Assembly (NCBI GenBank): GCA_019321725.1 | Contig: CM033120.1 | Coordinates: 8,623,694 to 8,687,693 of the forward strand | Reading direction: 5' to 3' | Origin: Paulownia fortunei | Lineage: Eukaryota > Streptophyta > Magnoliopsida > Lamiales > Paulowniaceae | DNA: 64,000 bases | Shown here: piece by piece, positions 36,082 to 46,882 of the stretch | Layout: each line of letters starts with the position of its first letter | How positions within the stretch are numbered: the first letter of the stretch is position 1 | Made by a program: the position numbers and the translations under genes | The notes under the pieces: generated by a model | What the model was told of the DNA's origin: nothing | The model's input: only the letters and a program-made list of their open reading frames with translations | Database searches by the model: none

Positions 36082-36780
36082 GACTCATGATAAATCATTA
36101 GAAAACCCCTGTCTAACATTCATCTTGCCTTAGCCAAGGACTTTTTAGTCATGGACTATGAAAATATAGGAGATTCACTTGTTCTTTGTTGGCTACTCAT
36201 TAACCTCCATATATGTCAATACAATATCCAACGTATCCCCTTTGTCATTGTCAGGCAACCAGAAGATACATCAAGATGGAACACGACATGCACAAGGCTA
36301 CCATTGTGCCTCAAGTACAAGGACTAGTCATGTACTATCGTAATCAAAAAATTCTTTTTTCGATAGACAACGTCTTCAACTAAAAATTTCTATTGGCCTG
36401 TTCAGATTTTTGGCTCTCTAACAAGCACCCGCATACATACACTGGCATCACTATGTTGATGTCTATGAAGTAAGACATCCTCCTCATATGAGCATGCATC
36501 ATATGCATGAGTATAATGGCGATTCAATGTCCCATCTCAAAAAGCCCTCGACTCCGAACTAATTTAAGACCATAGTTTTAGAGGCATGTTCTATGATCGC
36601 TATCAAATGGACGATCATGCCCGATAACTAAGTTTAGTCTAAGGACTTTATCTAATTAATATAAGTAATTAAAGATAAAAAATTGCCAATTTATAAATAT
36701 GATTTAAAAAAGATTATTTTACAAATACAGTAGTGTAAAAGACGTCTAATCTAATTGGTGCGCTGGGCATTACTCTAATA
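36082..36780 (-). repeat. Copia LTR, right part C of the split 3' LTR
   Basis: Its minus-strand start is TATTAGAGTAATGCCC at 36780. It matches D from about 14075 to 14787. Together with A it makes an LTR of about 2.1 kb. The polypurine tract lies immediately to the right, so this is the 3' LTR of the minus-strand copia at 36781-37600. Confidence 0.87.
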
Positions 36781-36793
36781 ATCTCCCACTTGC
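36781..36793 (-). promoter_or_regulatory. Polypurine tract of a copia element
   Basis: The minus strand reads GCAAGTGGGAGAT immediately before the LTR start. This is the expected plus-strand primer tract, and it follows the last codons of copia RNase H. Confidence 0.8.
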
Positions 36794-37600
36794 CTTAGTA
36801 CCAATTTCCCATGTACTTCAAGTCCACCTTCTCAAGATGTCCGACAAATTCCTTCTATGCTAGGAGTTTGGTCAGTGGGTCTGCAACATTTTTTTTGAAG
36901 CATAAAACGTACCTCTCAGGTAGGTTTGACATCGTTTCAAATCTCCTAGGAGGTTGTATGTTAGAAGGGCAAACCTCATCTGGTTGGTCTATTACTATGT
37001 CTATTAGGAGGTTTTGTGGTCCTTAAACTTCTTCAAATTCCACGAATTTTCCATTTCGATCCAATAGAAATTCCTCCTCCAAGAATGTGGTATTACTAGA
37101 ATCAAACACCCTCCAAGGAGTCATAGAAATAGTATCAAATAGATTCATTTGGATACCCTATATACTTGCATAATCTGGATCTCATATCTAATTTATCTCC
37201 CACTTGCTGCTTCACATAACCAGCACACCCCCATTAACCTAATGTATTTGTAAGAGGGTGGTTTTCCACACTACATCCATATGGTGTTGTGGGCACCGAA
37301 TTTGATGGCACCTTATTCAGTAGATATACTGTCGTTTCTAGATCATAGCCCTAAAATAAAAGAAGAAGTCTAGTGAAACTCATCATCGATCTGACTATAT
37401 CTAATAGGGTCTAATTCCTTCACTCCGCAACTCCGTTGAGTTAAGGAGTAGTAGGAAGGGTCCACTGTGAGAGATCCTATTCTCTTTCAGTTAATCAAGA
37501 AACTCTGTGCTTAAGTATTCACCTCTTTAATCTGATCGAAGAGCCTTGATGCTTAGCCAAGTCTTTTAAAGGTGCTGGTGTATATGTTGTTAAGGTTTCC
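36794..37600 (-). pseudogene. Internally deleted copia pol (integrase joined to RNase H end)
   Basis: Minus strand from 37600: KALRSDxRGEYLSTEFLD and LKENRI (integrase core, with the DD35E region's LRSDxGGEY phrase), then QWTLPTTPxLNGVAE in another frame, VYLLNKVPSNSVPTTPYG, GYVKQQVGDKLDMRS, YIGYPNES and FLEEEF to about 37040. After RRFETMSNLPERYV the text jumps to NVADPLTKLLA and VDLKYMGNW (36890-36800), the end of RNase H. All of RT and most of RNase H are therefore deleted. The left end is at the polypurine tract; the right end is cut at about 37600 by the LINE. Confidence 0.88.
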
Positions 37601-37915
37601 AAGTAAATTCACAAAGGATTATGATCAGATCTTCCTTTTTAAAGATGAATAACCTTAGTTACAGGAAAAACATCAATCCACGGTGTAGATATAAATGCAT
37701 GGTCCAATCTCTGCCATACCTTATTACCTTGCCAAGTAAACTTATTGTCGATATAACCATCACCACCAAATGCACAGTCCAACATATTAGTAAAGTCTTC
37801 CATTGATCTTTTTTTAAGGGCACCACCTTCTCTCTTCTCATAGCCATGTAGAATTAAGTTGAAATCCCCACTCACCATCCAAGGGAAATCTCCATGATTA
37901 ATCAAACGTAATGAC
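37600..37915 (-). pseudogene. LINE endonuclease fragment, inverted
   Basis: The minus-strand frame from 37905 reads MINHGDFPWMVSGDFNLIL, then FGGDGYIDNKFTWQGNKVWQ, RLDHAFISTPW and VTKVIHL, then a stop and KGRSDHNPL near 37620. GDFN and SDH are hallmarks of the apurinic-like endonuclease that nicks target DNA for LINE insertion. The reverse transcriptase of what looks like the same element begins on the opposite strand a few bases to the right, so the two halves are head to head. The N-terminal part of the endonuclease is missing. Confidence 0.85.
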
Positions 37916-39377
37916 TAGTCAATTTGGAAAAGATACTATATAGTCTTAAATAATATCTTAAATGGTGGAACAAGATAGTCTTTGGAAATATATTTGATAG
38001 GGTAAAGGTGGATGAATTTGAGATGGAAAAGATGGTCGATCTGTATGCCCAAGATCCAATAGATGAGAATCTTATGATGCTTAAAAAAAGTCAAGCTTAA
38101 CTTATTTTGGCCTTGTCTATAAAGGAATCTTATTGGAAGCACAAATCAGCCTATAAGTAGCTGAAGAGGGGGAAAGAATTCACAATATTTTCATTCATTG
38201 GTGAAAACAAAGAGACAATGGTCATTGATTTTTTTAATTGAAGATGATGAGCAAAGGTTGACAAATAAGCAGACAATAAGGAAGTCAGTTGTTGCATACT
38301 ATGAAAAATTATTTACTATAGTGGAGAATGGGAATCAACCTTTTGAGCTAGATAGAATAACTGAATTGGTTTTTGTAGAATACAAAGTGATGCTAAGCTC
38401 TCTACCAGATCTATGTGAGCTGAAAAAGGTGGTTTTTGTTCTAGATCTAGATAGCACTACTGGACCAGATGGCTACACTCCTCTATTCTTTCAGGTTTGT
38501 TGGGACTTAATTTGTGCAGATTTAATAGAGGCTGCTATTGAGTTTTTCAATGGTCTCCCATTACCCAGAAGCTTACATCAACAACAATTGTGCTTATTCC
38601 CAAAATGGAGAATCCTAAAGATTGGTTGTAATTTAGACCTATTAGTTTATGCAATGCCAGCAAAACTTTTTTCTGAACTCATGAGCATTAGATTGGCTAC
38701 ATTACTTCCAAAACTAATATCTCCTTCTCTTAGTGGTTTGTTGTGGGCATATTAATAAGTGATAACATCTTGTTAGCTCAAGAACACATCTTGCTGGCTC
38801 ACTTACAATATGGATAACAAATGCAGGGATGGACACTTGATCATAAAACTGGATATGACTATATCACATGACATAGTCAAATGGGAGTTCCTTTATGATA
38901 TTTTGTGGAAATTTAGTTTTCCATAGAGATGGATTACTTTAGTGAAGAATTGCATACATAATTTTTGGTTCTCTATTCCGATGAATGGAAAAGGAGCAGG
39001 TGTTTTCAAGTCTACAAGAGGGATAAGGCAAGGAGACCCTCTATATCCTGCCTTATTTATCTTAGCCTCAGAAGTTCTGTCCAAGAAATTAAACAAACTG
39101 TATTAGCACAAACCATCCTTACAATACATGTCTAGATGAGGTTTATTGGTATTTCACCTTGCCTATGCAGATGATATGGTCATCTTTTCTACTACATATG
39201 AGACTGGAGTTAAGGCTTTGATGAAGTGCTTACATATCTATGAAAAAGACTCTGGTCAATTGATTAACAAGAACAAAAGTTTTTTATGGCTTTTCAAAGG
39301 ATTTTCGCTCAAAGATTGGCTAGGTTGGGACAAAAGGTTTTCGGCTCATGATGGTAGATTAACTCTCATCTGCAGTA
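37916..39377 (+). pseudogene. Plant LINE reverse transcriptase remnant
   Basis: The plus strand reads LKWWNKIVFGNIFDRVKVDE (linker), then SYWKHKSAYK; a frame from 38198 to 38755 with STTGPDGYTPLFFQVCWDLI (RT palm), FFNGLPLPRSLH and LLPKLISPSLSG; FKSTRGIRQGDPLYPALF at about 39005-39055; and HLAYADDMVIFSTTYETG at about 39155-39210, where YADD is the catalytic box (plants usually FADD). SGQLINKNKS follows. Stops and shifts interrupt it, and an LTR truncates it at 39377, so the RNase H part, 3' UTR and tail are absent. Confidence 0.9.
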
Positions 39378-39670
39378 TGTTAGAGTAGGATGCCTAATGC
39401 CCCAATTAGATTGGGTGCATTGTACTCTTTTTTTTTTGGTAAGACCATCTTATTGGGAATCATATTAATAAAAAAAGGCATTTTCTTTATTTTATGTCTT
39501 GCATTTTTTCTACGCATTAGATAAAGTCTTTAGACTAAATTTAGCTACGGGGCAGGGTCTACGTATGATGGCGAACATGGAATATGCTTCTAAGGCTTTG
39601 GTCTTAAATAAGTTCTGAGTCAAGGGTTTTTTGAGACGGAACATCAAATAGCCCAATAAGACTCGCACAA
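39378..39670 (+). repeat. Copia LTR E, first 0.3 kb
   Basis: It begins TGTTAGAGTAGGATGCC, the best-preserved start of the family also seen in A/C, B and D. It follows copy B closely to about aatagcccaataagactcgc (39640-39670), then homology stops. Confidence 0.85.
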
Positions 39671-39989
39671 GTTTGCTAAAGACAAGATGGTGGGAAAATG
39701 TTTCAAAATGGTAAAAACATAGTCTACAAATTGCTATTGTTATTAAAGGATGGCTCTTAGACATGACTCGGTAATTTAACCATATCTCCTTTATCTGACC
39801 GCCAAATTTAACAAAAGATATATGAAAATATATCAATGTCGAAAGATCTACAATGTTGATTCTTTACATATCTTAAAAATCTAGCTGTATATGATCAAAA
39901 AATGCAATTTAATTCAATAGGTGATAAATTGGTGTAACAACTTACCAACTCTTGGCAACTAGCATACCACTTGATTAACCCCTCTATTA
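39671..39989. other. Unassigned stretch
   Basis: I see no protein, LTR terminus or repeat partner here. The 108-codon minus-strand frame at 39510-39836 crosses from LTR E into this stretch and has no family resemblance. It may be the diverged upstream part of LTR T3. Confidence 0.4.
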
Positions 39990-40857
39990 TTTGTTTGGCC
40001 TCTAGCTTACTCCAAGTACTATAAATAGGCCATATATTAAGCTTGTAAGAGAAGAGGGGTAGAGGGTTTCTTTAGGCTAAGTTATCTAGTTTGTATGTTT
40101 TCTCGTATTATTTGTTTTCTAGTACTAATAGAAATGCATTTTCTAGTTTCTCTTATATTTATAGTCTTCGCTACTTTTATTATGTCTTTCTAAATTTTAT
40201 TTTGCCAAGGAAAAAGGGTAAACCTCTTGACGGAGGAAGATGAATGGTTATAAGGGTAGAAAATATTTAAGTATGTTGTATTTTTATTTTTATTTTTTTA
40301 TCTAAACTCTACTTGTTTTGTGGTGATTCTTGATTTATGTATCTCCAATGGCACAACAAATACTTAAGTTCATTTAACTTATTGTACGGTTTTACCCCAC
40401 CGACTGCTAATGTAAAACCTTGATTTATTGTTGACGAATGTGTGCATAAATGCTTGATCCCATAAATAAGTGTTAGCGTTAAGAGATAATTTGCAATAGT
40501 AAGGCAATATCATGATTACCTTATTGCATGAGTTATTTGATAATATCTTCCCATTGGAACTTCATTATGTATGGATTCCAATTGTGGCAATTAATAGAGG
40601 CAAAAAAATAAATAACCATTATTCTATCCACAACTCAAGAGTAGATCCCTAATCCTCAATACTTTTATTACTTCGGTTTTTCTTTAGTTACAACATACAT
40701 TAATTGTTCATATATTTTGATTAACATAAACTCTATCTTTTTAGAAATATAAACTTGAATTCTTCAAACAACTTCCTTGTAGATCGACCTCAGATTCACG
40801 AGAAATTTATTACTTAATATAACCTGCACTTGGGTTTGCAACCTTAAAGTTGTAGTA
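39990..40857 (+). repeat. Gypsy-type LTR T3, opposite orientation to T1/T2
   Basis: It is the reverse complement of T1 from its TATA box to the LTR end: TATAAATA at 40020-40027, the tggttataagggtag block (40244), ttgatttatgtatctccaatggcac (40330), and tgcacttgggtttgcaaccttaaag (40828-40852). The upstream (U3) part does not match T1, so it is a subfamily or truncated. It interrupts the copia RT/RNase H that begins at 40858. Confidence 0.72.
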
Positions 40858-43800
40858 GTGGAACATAACGCCGAGTTAAGTTTGAAATAACCCGCAAGTA
40901 GGGTGCTAACTAGCTTTGAATTGCTCATGTTGAATCTCTCAAGAACTTTTTCTATATAATTTTCTTGAGATAGCCACAACTTCCTGTTTGTTCTATCTCT
41001 CGAGATTTTTATCCCAAGAATTTTTTTAGTTGGTCCTAAGTCTTTCATTGCGAAAGACTTGCTGAGCTTTTTCTTTAGCTTATCAATCTTGCTGGCATTA
41101 TAACCTACAATCAACGTGTCATCCACATAGAATAATAATATAATAAAGTTATCATCAGATAAATTCTTAAAGAATACACAGTGATCGGAGTTAGTTTTGT
41201 TGGAGCCATGATCAGACATGAAGGTGTCAAATTTCTTGTACCACTATCTCGGGGCTTGCTTCAAGCCGTACAAGCTCTTTTTTAACCTACACACCAGATT
41301 TTCCTTACCTTTGACATTGAATCCCTCTGGTTGCTCCATGTAAATTTTTTCATTCAAATCTCTATGAAGAAACGCAGTCTTTACATTAAGTTGTTCAATC
41401 TCCAGGTAAAGCTGACAGCCATAATAACTCTGATTGAAGACATCTTTATCACCAGTGAGAAAATTTCAACAAAATCAACACCTTTTTTTTGACTGAATCC
41501 CTTTATAACCAGTCTCATTTTGTACCTTAGTTTTAAGTTATACTTGTTAGTTTTTAGCCTGTAAACCCATTTATTTTTCAGTGTTCTCTGGCCTTTTGGT
41601 AGCTTTACAAGCCCATAGGTATGATTTTCTTATAGGGATTTCATTTGTTCCTTCATGGCCTCCAACCACTTTTCTTTCTAATCATGTGATATGGCCTCTG
41701 TGAAATTCTCTAGTTCTCCCCCATCAGTGAGCATTACATACTCATGTGGACTATATCTGATAGAAGATTATCTTTGTCTGGTGGACCTTCTAACCTCTAT
41801 CTCTGGTGGTGGAACTGGGAAAATATCATCAACCTGTACAGGTGGTGTGAGATCCCGTACATCTTCTTTGTGATTCTGAGTCATAGGAAAAGAAACTAGA
41901 TCTGAGTCATCAAGAATATATAAGTTAGACTCAAATTTCTATTTGGCATCATCAATTATCTGATCCTCAAAGAACACGACATCCCTACTTTTGATGATCT
42001 TTCTATTAGTTGGGTCCCATAATCTATAGTCAAACTCTTCATGACCATAACCCAAGAAGATGCATGGTTTGGTCATGTCGTCAAGTTTTGATCTTTCGTC
42101 TTTGGGAATGTGCACAAATGCCCTGCAGCCAAACACTCTCAAGTGTTTGTATGAAACATCTTTCCCTGCCCAAACTCTATCTGGAATGTCACCATCTAAA
42201 TGAGTTGATGGAGAAAGGTTGATTAGATCAACTGTAGTCCTCATTGCTTCACCCCAAAAGGATTTAGACAATTTAGAATATGATAGCATATATTTGATTC
42301 TTTCAGAAATTGTCCTGTTTATCCTCTCTACCACACCATTATGTTGAGGAGTCTTTAGGACGCTCTTCTCAACCCTGATACCATGATCCCTACAATGTTG
42401 CTCAAATGAACCTTGGTGTTCACCACCATTGTCTGTACGAATGCACTTTAGCTTCCTTCATATTTCTCTTTCAACCTTTGCTTGAAAATGCTTAAAGACC
42501 TCTAGAGTTTGATCTTTAGATCTCAAAGCAAAGCACCACACTTTTCTACAGAAATCATCAATAAATATAACAAATTACAAAGAACCACCAAGAGTTCTAT
42601 CTTTCATGTAACACAAATCAATATGCATCAAATCTAAAAGATGAGATTTTCTAAATGGATAAAAACTCTTAAATGCAACTCTGTGTTGTTTTCCAACCAA
42701 ACAATCGACAAATATTTGTAGGTGCATATTTGTTACCTCAGGGAGGAGTTTCTTCCTAGCCAAAAGTTCCAACCCTTTCTGACTCAAGTGTCTAAGCCTT
42801 TTATGCCACAACTTAATGGAGGGATTTTTGATAATTGCATTGACCTCACCATTCGATAGTCTAGCCTGTATCAGGTAGAGTGATTTCTATTTCTTACCTT
42901 TAGCAACAATAAGAGATCCTTTGGTGAGCTTCCATTTTCCTTCACCAAAGTAATTAACATAGCCATCATCATCAAGTTTGCCAGTAGAAATAATGTTGAG
43001 CTGAATGTCAGGAATATGTCTGACATCTTTAAGCAGGAGTTTATATCCTGTATCAGTATCTAGGATGATGCTCCCCATGCCAACAACTTCCGTCACACCA
43101 TGATTGGCCATTCTAACTTTGCTAAAACTGCCACTGGTGTATGATGTGAACATATCATGATATGGAGTGATATGATATGAAACTCCTGAATCAATAATCT
43201 AGTCTATATGTTGGCATGATGAACTAATATAAGCATCATCACAAATGATGACAACATCACCATCAGCTGCAATGGTGGTAGTATCTTTGTCATCTTTCTT
43301 GTTCTTATTATTTCCATTCCATTGATCTATTTTCTTCTTTCTGCAATCTCTCTCATAGTGGTTTGGACCACAACAATAATGGCATTTAAAATTCTTCTTG
43401 GACTTGGACTTTCCCAAGGATTTGTCTTTCCATTTTAGAAGACCTATAGTCTTGCACATTCCTCATTTATCAACATTTTTTGCTACAAGCTTTTGAATCA
43501 GAAGAATGTTCTTACTCATTTCTTCTAGATTCTTCATTAAGAAGGCAATCTTTGATAATTTGCAAGGTCAGTGCTCTATTTGGAGTCAAATTATTGACTG
43601 ACACTACAAGTGTATCCTAACTATCAAGCAACGAGTTAAGTAGTAATAAAACAACCACTTCACCATCAAGCAGTATCTTCATAGTGATGGATTGATTTAT
43701 TAGACCTTGTTACACATTTAGGTGCTCCATAATGTATGTACCTTCCTAGTAACTAAGTCAAACATTTTTTCTAATAATAGAAGCTTTGTTTAAGATATTT

Positions 43801-44058
43801 TTTCTCTCAAACATGACCTCCATTTCTTTCACAGAACATCAGCATTTTCCTCATTTGCAAAATGATGGAAGAACTATGCTTAAGAAAACATCGAATATAC
43901 CCCACTGTCTTTATGTGGAGAATATTCCATTCATCATCACTCATTTCTTTTGGTTTGGCAGTATCACCATACAAGGGAAAATAAAGATCCTTGCAATAGA
44001 GAAGATCCAACATACTCGGTTTCCAAATAGAGTAGTTCGATCTATTTAATTTGAACAT
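40858..44058 (-). pseudogene. Tnt1/Tork-like Ty1/copia gag-pol, lacking the RNase H end
   Basis: The most complete element here, read 44058 to 40858. Gag: MFKLNRSNYSIWKPSMLDLL (43997-44058) and the CCHC knuckle CHYCCGPNHYERDC (about 43345-43385). Protease/core: MANHGVTEVVGMGSIIL and LKDVRHIPDIQLNIISTGKL (42887-43153). GAG-preintegrase: MWHKRLRHLSQKGLELLA (42811). Integrase: KCIRTDNGGEHQGSFEQHCR, VERINRTISERIKYML and SFWGEAMRTTVDLINLSPST (about 42450-42230), then HLRVFGCRAFVHIPKDERSK. RT: FYVDDTLIVG with the YVDD box near 41130, FAMKDLGP and IKISRDRTNRKLWLSQENYI. Stops or shifts occur between the blocks, and the part near 41220-41930 (RT N-terminus) is poorly readable. The 3' end is cut by LTR T3 at about 40858. 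Confidence 0.92.
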
Positions 44059-44112
44059 CCTGTGAAAAGATGTTGATTATTTTATTTTTAGATCCGCAAC
44101 CATAACAACATG

Positions 44113-44124
44113 GCTCTGATACCA
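44113..44124 (-). promoter_or_regulatory. Primer binding site of the Tork-like copia
   Basis: The plus strand reads gctctgatacca (minus TGGTATCAGAGC), about five bases after the LTR end. It is upstream of the gag start at 44058 and in the correct orientation. Confidence 0.93.
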
Positions 44125-44129
44125 CTTTT

Positions 44130-44798
44130 TGGGAAAGAGAGCCAAAATAAATGGCGCAAATGTAGCAAAACTAGGAAATTCTTTTTCTTCTTGTTGGATT
44201 AAAAATGAGATCAAACCAAGAATGCCAAGACAGTGCAAGAGAGTAAAAATTTGACACAAAAATTTTTACAAAGAAAATCCAAATTGAAAAAAACCACGAG
44301 ACCGTAGTCCAGATAAACACTTTCGTTATATATATAATGGCCTTACAAAATTCTCCCTAAACTAGGGGATACACAAATAATTCTTAAGAGAATAACTCTT
44401 AGATCATAATTATCTCAAGTTTTTCAACTTGGAATACCAAAGAAAAACAGGAAGCCTATTTTAAGAGATAATGAAAAATTCCTAGAATTTTTCTCCATAA
44501 TTTTTCTCTCAAAACATTCTATTTTTCTCTCACTCAATTCTCTTATTTTTTCTTTTTCTTCTTATGTGTTGTATGTATTTTGCTCTACTGAGAAGGCCTA
44601 TTTATAGGAGAGATTTGTCATTCTTTTTCTAAAAATTCAGCGCCAAAAGAATCCTTTGCTGACCATTCTCTGAAAGTATTGAAGAGAGAAAGTGAGAGAA
44701 GGCTAGCAGCCTGCCAACCCCCTTTGCTGACCATTCATCATTATCTTTTCATTTTTTTTTAAATCATGGGTTCCACCACACATGAGGTGGAATACCCA
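44130..44798 (-). repeat. 5' LTR of the Tork-like copia
   Basis: In minus orientation it runs from TGGGTATTCCACCTC (44798) to CTTTCCCA (44130), with matching TGGG/CCCA termini and a length of 669 bp. The right terminus is also one arm of an imperfect hairpin (44765-44798). A minus-strand TATA box is at 44599-44606. No second copy exists in the window, because the 3' end of the element is gone. Confidence 0.75.
44599..44606 (-). promoter_or_regulatory. TATA box of the Tork-like LTR
   Basis: The minus strand reads CTATAAATAGG about 200 bp into the LTR, a good plant TATA context and a plausible start for the element's transcript. Confidence 0.6.
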
Positions 44799-44799
44799 T

Positions 44800-45293
44800 C
44801 ATAAAGAATGAGATCATCATCCATAAGGGGAGCATTGATGAGAGCAAGTTCATTAGAAATATTTTTAATTGATTAAAGATACTCAGAGACTGTATTTGTG
44901 CCTTTGGATAAAAGATGAAGACGTTCATTGAGATGCATGATACGTGATCTTGAATGGTTTACATAGAGGTGAGCAGCTCGGGTTCAAGCATCACGAGAGG
45001 TAAGTGAGGAGGCAATGAGAGGGATAACAAGTTCTGCTAGTGATGCAAGGATAGCATGAAGTAGGAGTTGATCCTGATATAGCCAAAAGCACAAGGATAT
45101 TGTTCTCTGTGATTTGTTTAGTTGGACAAGTATTGGAGTCATCGAGAAAATCAAGGAAATCATAACCAAAGAGTAGAGAATAGATTTGAGCATGCCAAGA
45201 GAGATAGTAGGTGGGTAGTAATTTAACTGGAAGCTGAGTTGCGGCATTAATCACAATGAGATTAGGATCTGGTGAGTTGGCATTGATAACCAT
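44800..45293 (-). pseudogene. Copia gag fragment of a second family
   Basis: The minus-strand frame from 45293 reads VINAATQLPVKLLPTYYLSW then AQIYSLLFGYDFLDFLDDS. After a shift come LYQDQLLLHAILASLAELVI, IASSLTSRDA and, to the left, HLYVNHSRSRIMHLNERLHL with STNELALI-like text. This is the UBN2-type gag common in plant copia elements (family: SWRAQFESLLFGYDLMGF, DQLLLHAILAS). A decayed primer site (minus TATGATATTAGAAGCCC, about 45386-45402) lies upstream. Pol is absent, because the LTR of the Tork-like element abuts at 44798. Confidence 0.82.
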
Positions 45294-45769
45294 AGGCTAA
45301 TTTTGAATTTATGCATTGGCTATGGGGTTGGGAAAGATATTGAAAATTTGGTATGACTCGTTGGAGTGTTTTGGGCTTCTAATATCATATAAGAGAATAG
45401 AATTGGAGTAAAATGGCTCACTTCATTATTATTGGGGCAGAAGTAAAATGAAGGATTAATAGTGTCGTTTGTGAGAAATAGTTGAGGCGTGAGAAGAAAA
45501 AAAGAAAAAAAGCAACATGGACTCCAGTGGGATTTTTTAGCAATTTAACACTAATTTAAAAATACTTTATCAAATTGACACAAATGAAAAAGTTCCCAAA
45601 CTAGTATAAGGCGCCTCTTGAAGAGACGCCTTCTAACCTCTAGAGAATATGCCATTGCAGTCGATTTTTTTAATGATTCTGAGTTCTCAAGAAATGAGGC
45701 ATAAATTAGGAGATTAAAAAAGGAGCTTGCTAGCATAGAAGAAGACAGAAGCAAGTTTTAACCTTTTTT
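45294..45769. other. Spacer with a near-perfect 25-bp palindrome
   Basis: No gene is recognised. It holds the copia leader near 45300-45410 and, at 45608-45632, a palindrome with 12-bp arms (aaggcgcctctt / aagagacgcctt), one mismatch and a one-base loop. The short minus-strand frame over it has no resemblance to known proteins. Confidence 0.5.
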
Positions 45770-46745
45770 GGTCACACCAAGAACTATTATACTTCACCAC
45801 CATCTTCACCAGATTATGATAAATATTTTGGTATGGTGTCAAGCATCCCATGCATATTCCAAAGAAGCAACAATCTAAGAAAAAGACTACTAAAGTAAGA
45901 AATCAGCGAGCTTCTATTTCCACCTCTAAGTCTGAAGGAAAGAAGCTAGCAGAAACACTCATGACTAGATCCATGGTTGATCCAGCCTTAAAAGAATCAA
46001 ACAAGGAAGATACTTCATCTTCTCATTCTGAAGTAGAAAGGACAAGTGATTCTGAGCCAAATTCTTGTACCAGTGATTCTGAAATCTCTCAATCTGGAGA
46101 AACTGAATTAGAATCAGAAGTGGCAGATATATCTGCAATCCTTATAGTGGATAATCAACATGAGACCAGTCAGGCATTTACTGAAGAACCACCAGAAGGT
46201 TCTGATGAAGAGATGACTGGACCTACTATAAACCAACCAAATGAGCAATCATCAGTCAAACCTACGAATGGACCCTAGTTTTCCTTTGATGATCTTCCTA
46301 TCCAGAAGATAAGGGAAAGATTATATTCTTTCTCAGCGTGGATTGATCTTCAACTTACCAAGGAAGGTGTTGTGCTCAAATCAATACTTATGGAATTCAC
46401 TTCTAGATTTGTTGGGATATTACGAGAGTGGTTCTTAACTCTCGGTGAATATGGGCAGCTTTAGATTTATAATGCCTCAAGTCCTTCTTTAGTCCTTGGA
46501 GAAATACACAAAGAATTCATTGGTGACATTTCTCTCATAAACAAAATGGTGAGTCAAGAATACTTTGCCATGAAATGTTGTTCCTTATCCAGAAAAGATT
46601 TAGACAGACACTTCAAAAGGATGTCTGGAAGATTCTATATGCTGAATGGCCTAAATGATCCAAATCTGAAACATGTCTATCTGGCATCAATTCCAAAGGA
46701 GATATAACCACAACTTGCCAGAATGATTTAACATCAAGTAATAAA
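45770..46745 (+). pseudogene. Pararetrovirus-like (Caulimoviridae-type) coat-protein region, decayed
   Basis: A plus-strand frame from 45850 to 46278 is polar: basic at the start (PKKQQSKKKTTKVRNQ) and then Ser/Glu-rich. After a stop it continues in frame with FSFDDLPIQKIRERLYSFSA, LREWFLTLGEYGQL, QEYFAMKCCSLSRKDLDRHF and LNGLNDPNLKHVYLASIPKE to about 46735. This order resembles the coat-protein part of caulimovirid polyproteins and their endogenous copies in plant genomes. That family call is from memory of the motifs and is moderate. The expected zinc finger, protease and RT are not found downstream, and stops occur near 46278, 46463 and 46707, so it is a dead fragment. The alternative is an unusual retrotransposon gag. 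Confidence 0.6.
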
Positions 46746-46882
46746 GGAATGATTATAGATAATAGATTGCTAGAACAATATTTCCTTACCTTAACATGAG
46801 TTTTTGTTTTTAAAATTTGCCTTAGCATATAAAGTTTGAGGCATTCGACTTCTAACATAATTATAATAATCATTTTATTGGT

